Shown piece by piece: positions 51,447 to 59,232 of a stretch of DNA of 64,000 nt. A program made the translations under genes and the position numbers. How positions within the stretch are numbered: the stretch's first letter is position 1; each line of letters opens with the position of its first letter. The notes beneath the pieces were generated by a model, which was not told the origin of the DNA, ran no database searches, and saw only the letters and a list, made by a program, of their open reading frames with translations. Source of the stretch: Enhydrobacter sp. (GTDB taxonomy: Bacteria > Pseudomonadota > Alphaproteobacteria > Reyranellales > Reyranellaceae); assembly GCA_026126105.1 (NCBI GenBank), contig JAHCJV010000003.1, forward strand, positions 1-64,000, given 5' to 3'.

Positions 51447-52997
51447 TTGAGTCCAGAAAGCCAGTCCAATCCGCTGATCGTTATTGCCTCTAATCGCGGC
51501 CCCTTCTCCTTTAAAAAGCACGGGCGCGGCTTTCAGGTGGAGCGCGGCGCCGGCGGCCTGGTGACCGCCTTGGGGGCGCTGGCCGAGCGTCACGACGTGC
51601 TGTGGGTCGCCTCGGCGATGAGTGACGACGACCGCGCCTGGTCCCAGCATAACCAGGGCCAGGTGCAGAAGGTCGAAGGTATTCGCCTCAAACTGGTGGA
51701 ACACCAGCCAGAGGAATACGAAGGCTACTACAACGAGATCTCCAACCCGCTGCTGTGGTTCATCCAACACCAGTTGTGGGACACGCCGCGTACGCCCAGC
51801 ATCACCGCCGATACCTGGCAGGCCTGGGATGCGGGATACCTGCGGGTCAACCAGCGCTTTGCCGAGGCGATTGCCGCCGTGGTCAAAGACAGCCAGCGCC
51901 AGGTGATCGTGCTGCCCCAGGACTATCACCTCTACATGGTGCCCCATTACCTGCGTGCTCTGGTCGGCGAGCAGGTGCAGATCCAGCCCTTCGTGCACAT
52001 CCCCTGGCCCGGGCCGGACGCTTGGCGCATTCTGCCACCAGCCATGCGCGACACCTTACTGGAAAGCCTGCTGGAAGCCAACCGGGTCGGCTTCCAAACT
52101 GAGAAAGATGCCTTCAACTTCGTGCAGACCTGCCGCTTTTACCTGGGCGCGCATGCCTTTGGCCGCCGGAATGCGGTGGAGTACCACGGCCGGGACGTGG
52201 GCGCAGTCACTTACCCCATTTCGATCGACGTCGAAAAGCTGCAGCAGCTCTCCGGCATGCAGGTCACCCAACTGGAGCGCAGCCATCTGCACACTTCCGT
52301 AGGCGACCGCCAGGTGATCCTGCGCGTGGACCGGGTGGAGCCCAGCAAAAACAACCTGCGCGGCATGCAGGCCTATCGCGCCCTGTTGGAAAAATACCCT
52401 GAGCACTTGGGCAAGGTGCAGTTGTTGGCCTTGCTGGTGCCTTCACGGATGGAAGTGGGCGAATACCGGGACTATCTCGGCGAGATCATGGCGGAGGCGG
52501 GCACCATCAATGCCCAATACAGCGGCACGGTCTGGGAGCCGGTGCGCATCATCGTTGGCGATAACTATATGCGCGCCATCGCCGCCATGCAAATGTACGA
52601 CGTGCTGCTGGTCAACCCGCTGGCGGACGGCATGAACCTGGTGGCCAAAGAGGGCGTGCTGGTCAACAACAAGGACGGTGTGCTGGTACTGTCTGAATAT
52701 GCGGGAGCCTTCTTCGAGCTGGGCGAGCACGCCCTGATCGTCTCACCCTTCGATGTGTACGGCACGGCCGAAGCCATGCACCAGGCCCTGACCATGCCGG
52801 CCGCCGAGCGCAAGCAGCGCGCCGCCGCGCTGCACAGCATCGTCACCCAGGCCGATGTGCGCGAGTGGTTTGCCGCTCAGGTGGATGACGCCTTGCGGGC
52901 CGCCAACAGCCAGGCCAGCAAGTCTTCCACATCCTCCACCCCCGAAGCGCGCCAATCAGCGGCGGCTTCCAGCGCCTCCGGCGCATCCGGCGCCTGA
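51447..52997 (+). CDS. otsA: Trehalose-6-phosphate synthase family (GT20) glycosyltransferase
   Basis: Makes trehalose-6-phosphate from a nucleotide glucose and glucose-6-phosphate (or a related phospho-glycoside) for osmoprotection. The 516-residue protein has N-terminal S-N-R-G-P-F-S-F, Q-D-Y-H-L-Y-M-V-P (donor/acceptor site), D-R-V-E-P-S-K-N and N-P-L-A-D-G-M-N-L-V-A-K-E. The start is TTG 51447 behind CAGGAG. The last ~35 residues are Ser/Ala-rich (S-K-S-S-T-S-S) and are encoded opposite the 3' end of otsB. Glucosylglycerol-phosphate synthase is an alternative, but the adjacent otsB favours trehalose. Confidence 0.9.
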   Translation: MSPESQSNPLIVIASNRGPFSFKKHGRGFQVERGAGGLVTALGALAERHDVLWVASAMSDDDRAWSQHNQGQVQKVEGIRLKLVEHQPEEYEGYYNEISNPLLWFIQHQLWDTPRTPSITADTWQAWDAGYLRVNQRFAEAIAAVVKDSQRQVIVLPQDYHLYMVPHYLRALVGEQVQIQPFVHIPWPGPDAWRILPPAMRDTLLESLLEANRVGFQTEKDAFNFVQTCRFYLGAHAFGRRNAVEYHGRDVGAVTYPISIDVEKLQQLSGMQVTQLERSHLHTSVGDRQVILRVDRVEPSKNNLRGMQAYRALLEKYPEHLGKVQLLALLVPSRMEVGEYRDYLGEIMAEAGTINAQYSGTVWEPVRIIVGDNYMRAIAAMQMYDVLLVNPLADGMNLVAKEGVLVNNKDGVLVLSEYAGAFFELGEHALIVSPFDVYGTAEAMHQALTMPAAERKQRAAALHSIVTQADVREWFAAQVDDALRAANSQASKSSTSSTPEARQSAAASSASGASGA

Positions 52998-53689
52998 ACC
53001 GCCACGCCCCAGGCGGTGCACTCGCCAGCTTGGCGCATTTGCCCCGCCATGCGCAGGGCACTGATATCGGTCACATCGTCCCCCATGAATAAGGCCGCCT
53101 TAATGCCGTGGGTCTGCACCAGCTCACGCAAGACGACACCCTTATCAATCTCCACGGGTGGCCGCAACTCAAAGACCATTTTGCCGGTAAAAAATTGCAA
53201 ACCCTGTTCGGCAGCGATCCGCCGCACGCTTTGCTCGTGTTGGCGGGCGAACGCTTGCGGGTCGGCCGCCTGGCGGTAATGCATGGTCAGCGTCAGCCCT
53301 TTGTCTTCGACGTGGGTGCCCTCGTCGTTCAATGCTTGCAAGGCCTGCAGAGCGGCCTGCAGAGCGGGCCGATAGGCTTGCACAGCCGGGTTGGCCCGCA
53401 CCTCGCCAGCTTCCAGCCTTTCCAGGCCGTGGTTGCCCACATAGACCAGCCCGGGCAGGCTGACTTTCGCATGCAGCGCAGCCACGCTCCGCCCGGAGAT
53501 CAGCGCCACCACAGGCAACAGCTCCCGCAGGTCGCTGAGCAGCTGCAAGACCCGCTGGCTGGGCTGCACCTGGCCCGCCGTGGCGGCCAGGGGGGCCAGG
53601 GTGCCGTCGAAATCGCTGAACAAGCCGAAGCGCGGCTCGGCCGCCAACCGCTGCAAGCTATCTTGGGCTTTACGCCAATGCACGACCAT
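52877..53689 (-). CDS. otsB: Trehalose-6-phosphate phosphatase
   Basis: HAD-type phosphatase of 270 residues completing trehalose synthesis. Motif I F-S-D-F-D-G-T-L-A-P-L with D26/D28, motif II L-I-S-G-R-S, G-N-H-G-L-E, and motif IV F-M-G-D-D-V-T-D. It reads against otsA, and the two genes overlap by 121 bp at their 3' ends. Its ATG overlaps the stop of the upstream gene (TAATG), coupling it to the helicase-associated protein rather than to otsA. Confidence 0.93.
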   Translation of the reverse strand: MVVHWRKAQDSLQRLAAEPRFGLFSDFDGTLAPLAATAGQVQPSQRVLQLLSDLRELLPVVALISGRSVAALHAKVSLPGLVYVGNHGLERLEAGEVRANPAVQAYRPALQAALQALQALNDEGTHVEDKGLTLTMHYRQAADPQAFARQHEQSVRRIAAEQGLQFFTGKMVFELRPPVEIDKGVVLRELVQTHGIKAALFMGDDVTDISALRMAGQMRQAGECTAWGVAVQAPDAPEALEAAADWRASGVEDVEDLLAWLLAARKASST

Positions 53690-55320
53690 TAACCGTCCTC
53701 TTCCAATTCACCCAGGTAACCCAATTCCAGCAGCGTCCGCAACACCTGCGGCCCGGCCCCAGGCTGAACCAGGATGCTGGTCGGCCCCAGCGGCTCGCCC
53801 AAGTAACGCGCCGCGCGTGAGGCGCGCAGCGCCTTGAGCACCGCCGCGGAGGCCACGCGCAGCACCAAGGCAGGCCCCAAACGCGCCTGGCCGCCCTGGG
53901 CGTTCCAACGGCGCAGGGCTTGCCCCAGGTTGGGTGGCAGTTCGCCCTCGCTGTATTTCTTCAGCAAGGCAGCCAGCTGGCGCACCTCCAGACCCTGCGC
54001 GGCGGCGCGGCCAAGGCCGGCTGCGCTGACCTGGTAGGCATAGCCCTCTTTGGGTTTGGGCAGCCAGTCGCAAAAGCGGGCCAGCAAGTAGCGCGCCCGG
54101 CGGGGAGCCAAGGCTGGCACCAGCAGCTTACCCTGCGAATCCACTTTAAACATTTGTGTTTCTTTTTTGAAGCCGCCGGCCGGGGTGTTGTGCAGCAAAG
54201 CCGGCCCCCAGGCGCTCCAGCGGAAAGCGGTTACCGGGCCGTCTACTGCCGGCCGGGCCAAGTCCAGCAGCCCCAGGGCGTGCATCGGTGCGCTAAACAG
54301 ATAAATCAGCAGCGCGCCCTCCACCGCGTCCCAATGCGCGAAGCCGCGCAAATAGTCGCCGCCCAGGTCAGATCGCAAATACCAGGAGTCATAGTCGCCA
54401 TTCGGGCGCTGAAAATCCGGTTGGCGCGTTTTCACATCGGCAACCAGGGCCGGCAGGCTCCACCACTGCCCTGGCGCGGTGCTGTTGGCGAAACCCAAGG
54501 CGCGTTCGCGGGTGCGCCGGGCATCGTTCTCCCAGGCGCCCTCGGCCTGCAGGCCGGGCAGCAGGCGCAGCTCATTGAACTGCGGGCTGCCCCGCCAGGC
54601 GCGCACCAACTGGGCCAGCGCCTGGCTGCGCGGCGCCTCCAAGAAGTCACGCGCCGCCTCCGGCCGCGGCTGCCCGCCGGCGTCAAGCAGGCCGGCGGCG
54701 GCCAACAAGGCGGCCAGCGTGGGCGGCGGCAGCAGCCAAGGCTCGGCCGCCAGCAGCGCCTGAGCCGAGAGGCCGATGCGCAAACCCGCCAGCAAGGTAG
54801 TGGCCTGGTCCAGGACCCGGTCTGTGGCAAGTTGGGGGACGGCGCGCTCCTCCGGCCGCGCCGGGCGGCCAAACGGCAGCACATCCGGGGCGGCTGCTTG
54901 CGGCGCCAGGGCGATCAGTTCATCGGGCAGGTAGGCATGCTCCTGCGGCCCGGCGGCGGTGTCCAGAAAGGCGCGGCCAAGCAGCCCTCGATACCAAAGC
55001 TGCTCGGTGCTGGAGATGGGCTGCAGGTCAGGGCGTTCTTTGTCACGGCGGGCCGGCCCCAGTTCGCGCAGCTCGCCAAAGCGCCGTGTGAACTGCGCCC
55101 AGGGCATGCGCCCGCCGGCCTCGGCCAACGCAGCCAGAGCGGCCTGCACTTCAAGCGGCAGGGCCGCCTGGCCGCCGGCCAGCCGGGCGGGGAGTTGGGC
55201 TTCGAGAAAGTCTAAGGCTTGTGAACGCCCGCTACTGGGCAGCGCCAGGCCCCATTGCTGGGCCACAATGCGCAAGTGGCCCAGGTCGTGTGCGTGCAGG
55301 CTCTGCGCCAGGCCGGGCAT
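53689..55320 (-). CDS. Protein with XPB/Ssl2-like helicase-associated C-terminal domain
   Basis: A 543-residue protein without helicase motifs of its own. The C-terminal part (from about 385: F-K-V-D-S-Q-G-K-L-L-V-P, R-Y-L-L-A-R-F-C-D-W, Y-A-Y-Q-V-S-A-A-G-L, G-P-T-S-I-L-V-Q-P) matches the 'helicase conserved C-terminal/XPB-like' domain (PF13625) found alone in Actinobacteria and Chloroflexi. The N-terminal half is Ala/Leu-rich and helical (repeated winged-helix-like units are likely). Role unknown; DNA binding is presumed. It follows the lipid-kinase gene by 7 nt and is coupled to otsB. Confidence 0.68.
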   Translation of the reverse strand: MPGLAQSLHAHDLGHLRIVAQQWGLALPSSGRSQALDFLEAQLPARLAGGQAALPLEVQAALAALAEAGGRMPWAQFTRRFGELRELGPARRDKERPDLQPISSTEQLWYRGLLGRAFLDTAAGPQEHAYLPDELIALAPQAAAPDVLPFGRPARPEERAVPQLATDRVLDQATTLLAGLRIGLSAQALLAAEPWLLPPPTLAALLAAAGLLDAGGQPRPEAARDFLEAPRSQALAQLVRAWRGSPQFNELRLLPGLQAEGAWENDARRTRERALGFANSTAPGQWWSLPALVADVKTRQPDFQRPNGDYDSWYLRSDLGGDYLRGFAHWDAVEGALLIYLFSAPMHALGLLDLARPAVDGPVTAFRWSAWGPALLHNTPAGGFKKETQMFKVDSQGKLLVPALAPRRARYLLARFCDWLPKPKEGYAYQVSAAGLGRAAAQGLEVRQLAALLKKYSEGELPPNLGQALRRWNAQGGQARLGPALVLRVASAAVLKALRASRAARYLGEPLGPTSILVQPGAGPQVLRTLLELGYLGELEEDG

Positions 55321-55327
55321 GGCTGTC

Positions 55328-56254
55328 CTAGGGCTGGGGGGCCACGATCTCCAGCTCAGCGGGCAGGATGCGGATCTTCAACTGGCGCACATTGCTGCCA
55401 AAGCCGGCCCAAATTTCGCCATCGGTGTGCAGGGTCATGGGCTGCTTGCACTCAATTTGCATTTCCTTCAGGGTGCCCATCTTAACCTGCGAGAATTTGC
55501 CTTGGGTGCCGCGCATGAATTCCGGGATCATGCGGAACATGAACAAGCGCGAAACGGCGCCGGCCGCGGTGTAGTTGAGCAGGCCATCATCCATCTTGGC
55601 CTCTGGAGCGGTGATAAAGCCGCCGCCCTCACGGTGGCCGTTGCACACCGCCAGCATGATCATGCCTTCAGACCACTTCTCTTTGTCCGTGGTGATGTCC
55701 ATTTCCAGAATGTTGTAATTGCGGATGATCGTCATCAGTACGGCCACAAAGTACATCAGGAAGCCGCGCACCACGGGCAGGTTGTGCGAATAAATATTGA
55801 CCGAGCCGCCGAAGCCGATGTTGATGGTGTTGTTCCAATACTCCACACGGCCATGCTCGTCTTCGATCACGCCCAGGTCGATCCGGCGGCTGCCCTCCGT
55901 GAAGATCTGGGTCAGCGCCACTTCGGGGCGCGGGTCCACGCCAATCGCGTGGGCAAAGTCATTGCCAGAGCCCAGCGGCACCACACCGAACTTGGGGCGC
56001 TTGGCTTTGGGCACCTGCATCAGGCCATTGATCACTTCGTGCACGGTGCCGTCCCCGCCAATCGCCACCACCAGCTCGTAGCCGTCTTCGCCGGCCTGGC
56101 GCGCCAGCTCCATGGCGTGCCCGGGATAGACCGTGCCAGCCCAGTCAGCGCCGCCGTATTGGTCCGCCAGGGGTCGCAGTGCGCTGGCGTGCCGCCAGGC
56201 GGCGCCCATGTCTGCATTGGGATTAATGATCAGTTTGACGCGTTTGCCAGCCAT
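55328..56254 (-). CDS. Diacylglycerol/lipid kinase family protein (YegS-like)
   Basis: A 308-residue kinase with the DAGK catalytic domain: K-L-I-I-N-P-N-A-D near residue 7, V-V-A-I-G-G-D-G-T-V-H-E-V-I-N-G at about 62-77 (nucleotide-binding G-G-D-G-T), and P-L-G-S-G-N-D-F-A-H-A-I-G. It phosphorylates a lipid alcohol such as diacylglycerol. GGAGGAGAT precedes ATG 56254. It starts a minus-strand unit with the helicase-associated gene and otsB. Confidence 0.92.
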   Translation of the reverse strand: MAGKRVKLIINPNADMGAAWRHASALRPLADQYGGADWAGTVYPGHAMELARQAGEDGYELVVAIGGDGTVHEVINGLMQVPKAKRPKFGVVPLGSGNDFAHAIGVDPRPEVALTQIFTEGSRRIDLGVIEDEHGRVEYWNNTINIGFGGSVNIYSHNLPVVRGFLMYFVAVLMTIIRNYNILEMDITTDKEKWSEGMIMLAVCNGHREGGGFITAPEAKMDDGLLNYTAAGAVSRLFMFRMIPEFMRGTQGKFSQVKMGTLKEMQIECKQPMTLHTDGEIWAGFGSNVRQLKIRILPAELEIVAPQP

Positions 56255-56317
56255 GTGGATCTCCTCCGGAGGTGGGTGGCCGAATTATAGTCGCAAACCA
56301 CCGGCCCCTTAAAATGC

Positions 56318-56346
56318 GAGCCGCCGTAGTTGACCTACGGCGGCTC
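56318..56346 (-). terminator. Intrinsic terminator of the ferritin-like gene
   Basis: Arms GAGCCGCCGTAG and CTACGGCGGCTC around TTGAC; on the minus strand it is followed by GCATTTTAA. Confidence 0.75.
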
Positions 56347-56395
56347 TGGAGGAGAAGATTATGCAGCCTGCCAACGCAAGCTGCTGTAGACCGAA

Positions 56396-56860
56396 TTAGA
56401 GAGGCCAATCGCGCAAGATGCGCTCAGTCTCTTCGGCGTGGGTGGTTTCGTCGCTAATGATGTTCTCGAGTTCTACCACCAGGCCTTTGTCGCCGAACTC
56501 GTCGGCGTCCAGGGCGCGCTGGGTGTAATCACGCACAGCGCGTTGCTCGGCCTCAAGCACGGCGGCCAGCATTTCGTGGTTGCTGTACGTCGGCACCACC
56601 TGGCGCGCCTCCGTAGTGGGTTCGCCGCCCAGGGCGACGATCTTGTTCGCCAGGAACTGGGCGTGGCGCTGTTCGTCCGGCACTTCACTCAGGAAGAATT
56701 CGACCAATTGCGGGCGATAGGGGCCGGTGACCTTGGCGGCGTAGGTCAGGTACTGGATTATGGCGCCAAGCTCGCCCGCCAGATCTTCGTTGAGGCGCTC
56801 GATCAACACCTGCTTTTCTTCAGTTAGGGAGTCGCCTTTAAGCACAGCTTTTGCAGACAT
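56396..56860 (-). CDS. Ferritin-like domain protein (bacterioferritin/Dps-like)
   Basis: A 154-residue four-helix di-iron protein, probably an iron-storage or oxidase protein. The ligands appear as E in L-A-G-E-L-G-A-I, E/H in V-P-D-E-Q-R-H-A-Q-F, E in V-L-E-A-E-Q-R-A and E-T-T-H in S-D-E-T-T-H-A-E-E: the bacterioferritin-type E, E-x-x-H pattern. No haem-ligating Met is evident. AAGGAG lies 8 nt before ATG 56860; an extended frame to 56899 is rejected. It is a single-gene unit ended by a terminator. Confidence 0.88.
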   Translation of the reverse strand: MSAKAVLKGDSLTEEKQVLIERLNEDLAGELGAIIQYLTYAAKVTGPYRPQLVEFFLSEVPDEQRHAQFLANKIVALGGEPTTEARQVVPTYSNHEMLAAVLEAEQRAVRDYTQRALDADEFGDKGLVVELENIISDETTHAEETERILRDWPL

Positions 56861-57124
56861 TTTTCTACTCCTTCCTACCCGCCCGTTCTTTGCGGGCAAT
56901 TCGCTTAGGCTGTAAGAAGTGTCGCACAGCCGCTAACGAAGCCATAGGGTCAAATATCACACATTCCCCATGACTCGCTTTGCAAGCCCAACGTCACGAT
57001 TCCGCCCTGGTTTGTCGCCGCAATGCGCGCAGCCATTCCGACACCAAACCTCCGGTTTGGGGTTCTATTGCCAAAGGGACATGCGGTTCTCCCTCCGGGC
57101 CGCGCTGATAAAGGAGATTGATCT

Positions 57125-58006
57125 ATGCAAGAGAGCGTGATTCAAAGTGTCGTTCTGCCCTTCGCCATTTTCATCATTATGGTCACGCTGGGCATGACGC
57201 TGACTGTCGGCGATTTCAGGCGTATTGTCACATTCCCCAAACCTGTGTTCATCGGTTTGCTTTGCCAGATGATCTTGCTGCCGCTGCTGGGCTTTGCGGT
57301 TGCCGGTATCTTTGGACTGACCGCGGTGTATGCGATCAGCCTGATTTTGTTGGCTGTTTCGCCGGATGGTGCGACGTCGAATCTGATCATCCATGCGGGT
57401 GATGGCGACCGCGCGCTTGGCATCACGCTGACAGCCATCACCAACATACTGGCTTTTGTGACCATCCCGATCGGGCTGGGGATTGCCTACTCAGTATATG
57501 GCACAGGCGCATTGGATATTGATTTCCCGGTGGCGGATACGATGGTGCAGATAGCGGTGATCACACTCATTCCCACCCTGATCGGGATGGGCATCCGCCA
57601 GTGGAAGCCGGATTTTGCAGAGAACAGCAAACGCTGGTCGAAGACTTTCGCTGTCACGTTTCTTTTTCTGGTCATTCTTGCGCTGGTCATCCAGAACTGG
57701 GATGTGATCGTGCGCGATGGCCCGCGGTTTGCCCCGGCCTTCATTGTGTTGAACGTTCTGTCTCTGATCGCCGGCTATTATGTTCCCAAGTTGCTGGGCA
57801 TCAACTTCGTGCAGTCCATGACCATTGCTATCGAGACCGGTTTGCAAAATTCCACCGTGTCCATCACCGTCGCGCTGACTCTGTTAAACAACAATGAGAT
57901 GGCGATCATCCCTGGCTTGTATGCGATCTGGATGTACGTTACCGGTTTTGCGCTGGCATACATCATGGCACGCCGCAAACCGGACATGGAGCCTGTGCCT
58001 GCCTAA
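57125..58006 (+). CDS. Bile acid:sodium symporter (SBF/BASS) family transporter
   Basis: A 293-residue polytopic membrane protein with about ten spans. Family marks include I-M-V-T-L-G-M-T-L-T-V-G-D-F near residue 18, S-P-D-G-A-T-S-N-L-I (the sodium-site crossover) and E-T-G-L-Q-N-S-T-V-S-I. AAGGAGA precedes ATG 57125. The substrate could be pyruvate, pantoate or another organic anion. Codon use is less GC-rich than its neighbours (about 50% GC by hand count of 57481-57540). The 264-bp gap upstream contains a small hairpin CCAAACC-TCC-GGTTTGG (57043-57059) and no ORF. Confidence 0.88.
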   Translation: MQESVIQSVVLPFAIFIIMVTLGMTLTVGDFRRIVTFPKPVFIGLLCQMILLPLLGFAVAGIFGLTAVYAISLILLAVSPDGATSNLIIHAGDGDRALGITLTAITNILAFVTIPIGLGIAYSVYGTGALDIDFPVADTMVQIAVITLIPTLIGMGIRQWKPDFAENSKRWSKTFAVTFLFLVILALVIQNWDVIVRDGPRFAPAFIVLNVLSLIAGYYVPKLLGINFVQSMTIAIETGLQNSTVSITVALTLLNNNEMAIIPGLYAIWMYVTGFALAYIMARRKPDMEPVPA

Positions 58007-58009
58007 GAA

Positions 58010-58564
58010 TCAAACAAGCTCTACGATCTCAGCCTCGAATGTCTTTCCTTCGATGTGCAGAAGAGCGAAAGTCGGCCCCTGCCCCGGGAGGGCCTGGCAG
58101 CACGCCGAACCGGGGTTGATCACCAGGCAATCCCCTATCCGGGTGATCATCGGCTCGTGGCTGTGGCCAAAGATCACCACCTGTGCATCGGGCAGCATGG
58201 CCACCGCTCGCTCCGCAAAGAATTCGAAGGACTGCGGCCCCATCACCAGATAACGCAGCCGGTCCGCCAGGTAGACGCGCCAGCCGCCGTGGCCGTGGGT
58301 CAGCCCCACGCGCACTCCGCCCGCGCTCAGGAAGCGCGTCAGCGGCAGATCATCGGAACGGAACCAGTCGCGGTTGCCGCGCACGGCCAGCACCGGCGCC
58401 ACCTGGGCCAATTCCGCCAGCACGCGCGGCCGGGAGATGTCGCCGGCGTGCAGGATCTGGCTGACGCCTGCCGCCCGCAAAGCGGGCAGCAGGGCCGGGT
58501 GCAGCCTGCGGCGACGGTCGGGCACATGCGTATCCGCCACCAGGCCCAGGGTCAGGCGGGTCAT
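58010..58564 (-). CDS. YfcE-like metallophosphoesterase
   Basis: A 184-residue calcineurin-like phosphoesterase with the full motif set: V-A-D-T-H-V (motif I), H-A-G-D-I (II), G-N-R-D (III), L-T-H-G-H (IV) and F-G-H-S-H (V). It hydrolyses a phosphodiester or phosphomonoester; the substrate is unknown. Its start overlaps the stop of the HAD gene by 4 nt, and the two are probably coupled. Confidence 0.93.
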   Translation of the reverse strand: MTRLTLGLVADTHVPDRRRRLHPALLPALRAAGVSQILHAGDISRPRVLAELAQVAPVLAVRGNRDWFRSDDLPLTRFLSAGGVRVGLTHGHGGWRVYLADRLRYLVMGPQSFEFFAERAVAMLPDAQVVIFGHSHEPMITRIGDCLVINPGSACCQALPGQGPTFALLHIEGKTFEAEIVELV

Positions 58565-59157
58565 GCTACGCCCAGCGCAGCCAGTTCCGCCAAAGTTTGC
58601 TCACGGCTTTGGAAATGGATGCCCTGCAAGCCGGCTTGGCGGGCGCCTTCGACATTGGGCAGGAAATCATCCACAAACACAGCCCGCTGAGACTGCACGC
58701 CCAGGCGGGCGACCGCTAAGGAAAAGATGGCGATGTCCGGCTTCATCAGGCCCACCTCAGCCGAAATAATGACTTCATCGAAGGCGTCATGGATCGGATA
58801 GCGCGTAACCAGCAGGGGCCGCAAATTGTTCATGGCGTTGCTCAGCAGGCCCGTCTTGTAGCGCGGGCGCAGACCGCGGATGTAGGCCATCAGGGTCTCA
58901 TCCAGCGTGTCGGCGCCAAAGAAGGCCGCCGTCAACCCTTCCACCGGCACGCCGAACTGGGCCGCGACTTCTCGCAGATAGGCATCTCCGTCCATCTCAC
59001 CAAACTGCGCCCGACGGCGGTTGTCACCGTCGAAAATACGGGTTTCGAGCTCCTGGCGGCTGATCCCCAGTTTTTGCGCCAGGCGTTCGCGCTCGCTGTG
59101 GTCAGCGGTGCGCACCAGCACACCGCCAAAATCCCAAATGACTGCTTGAATGTCCAT
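58561..59157 (-). CDS. HAD-family hydrolase (epoxide-hydrolase-N/haloacid-like)
   Basis: A 198-residue HAD phosphatase: motif I W-D-F-G-G-V-L (the second Asp of D-x-D is Gly, as in several subfamily-IA members), motif II L-L-S-N-A-M, motif III lysine in S-A-E-V-G-L-M-K-P-D, motif IV V-F-V-D-D-F. ATG 59157 is chosen because homology begins there and TACAAT ends 7 nt upstream on the minus strand; the frame extends to 59181. It is followed by a phosphoesterase gene with 4-nt overlap. Confidence 0.88.
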   Translation of the reverse strand: MDIQAVIWDFGGVLVRTADHSERERLAQKLGISRQELETRIFDGDNRRRAQFGEMDGDAYLREVAAQFGVPVEGLTAAFFGADTLDETLMAYIRGLRPRYKTGLLSNAMNNLRPLLVTRYPIHDAFDEVIISAEVGLMKPDIAIFSLAVARLGVQSQRAVFVDDFLPNVEGARQAGLQGIHFQSREQTLAELAALGVA

Positions 59158-59164
59158 GCTACGC

Positions 59165-59170
59165 ATTGTA
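59165..59170 (-). promoter_or_regulatory. -10 box (TACAAT) for a leaderless HAD mRNA
   Basis: TACAAT ends 7 nt before the ATG at 59157. It follows directly after the terminator of the upstream unit. Confidence 0.6.
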
Positions 59171-59184
59171 GCGCGCTGCAAAAA

Positions 59185-59220
59185 GAAAACGCCTGTGTCG
59201 GTAGCAGGCGTTTTCTTTTT
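59185..59220. terminator. Bidirectional intrinsic terminator
   Basis: Arms GAAAACGCCTG and CAGGCGTTTTC around TGTCGGTAG, with T-runs on both strands. It ends the acetyltransferase transcript (minus strand) before the HAD promoter. Confidence 0.88.
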
Positions 59221-59232
59221 GGGTCTGGCCCT

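Noticed and set aside
51194..51469. 91-codon minus-strand frame between frr and otsA
   Set aside because: It runs through both promoters and the otsA leader hairpin; no homology.
53920..55215. 431-codon frame antisense to the helicase-associated gene
   Set aside because: Low-complexity Gly/Gln/Arg composition without motifs; the opposite strand has recognisable domain sequence and tight operon spacing.
57043..57059. Hairpin CCAAACC-TCC-GGTTTGG upstream of the SBF gene as a terminator
   Set aside because: The stem is only 7 bp, no gene ends before it on the plus strand, and the following T content is poor.
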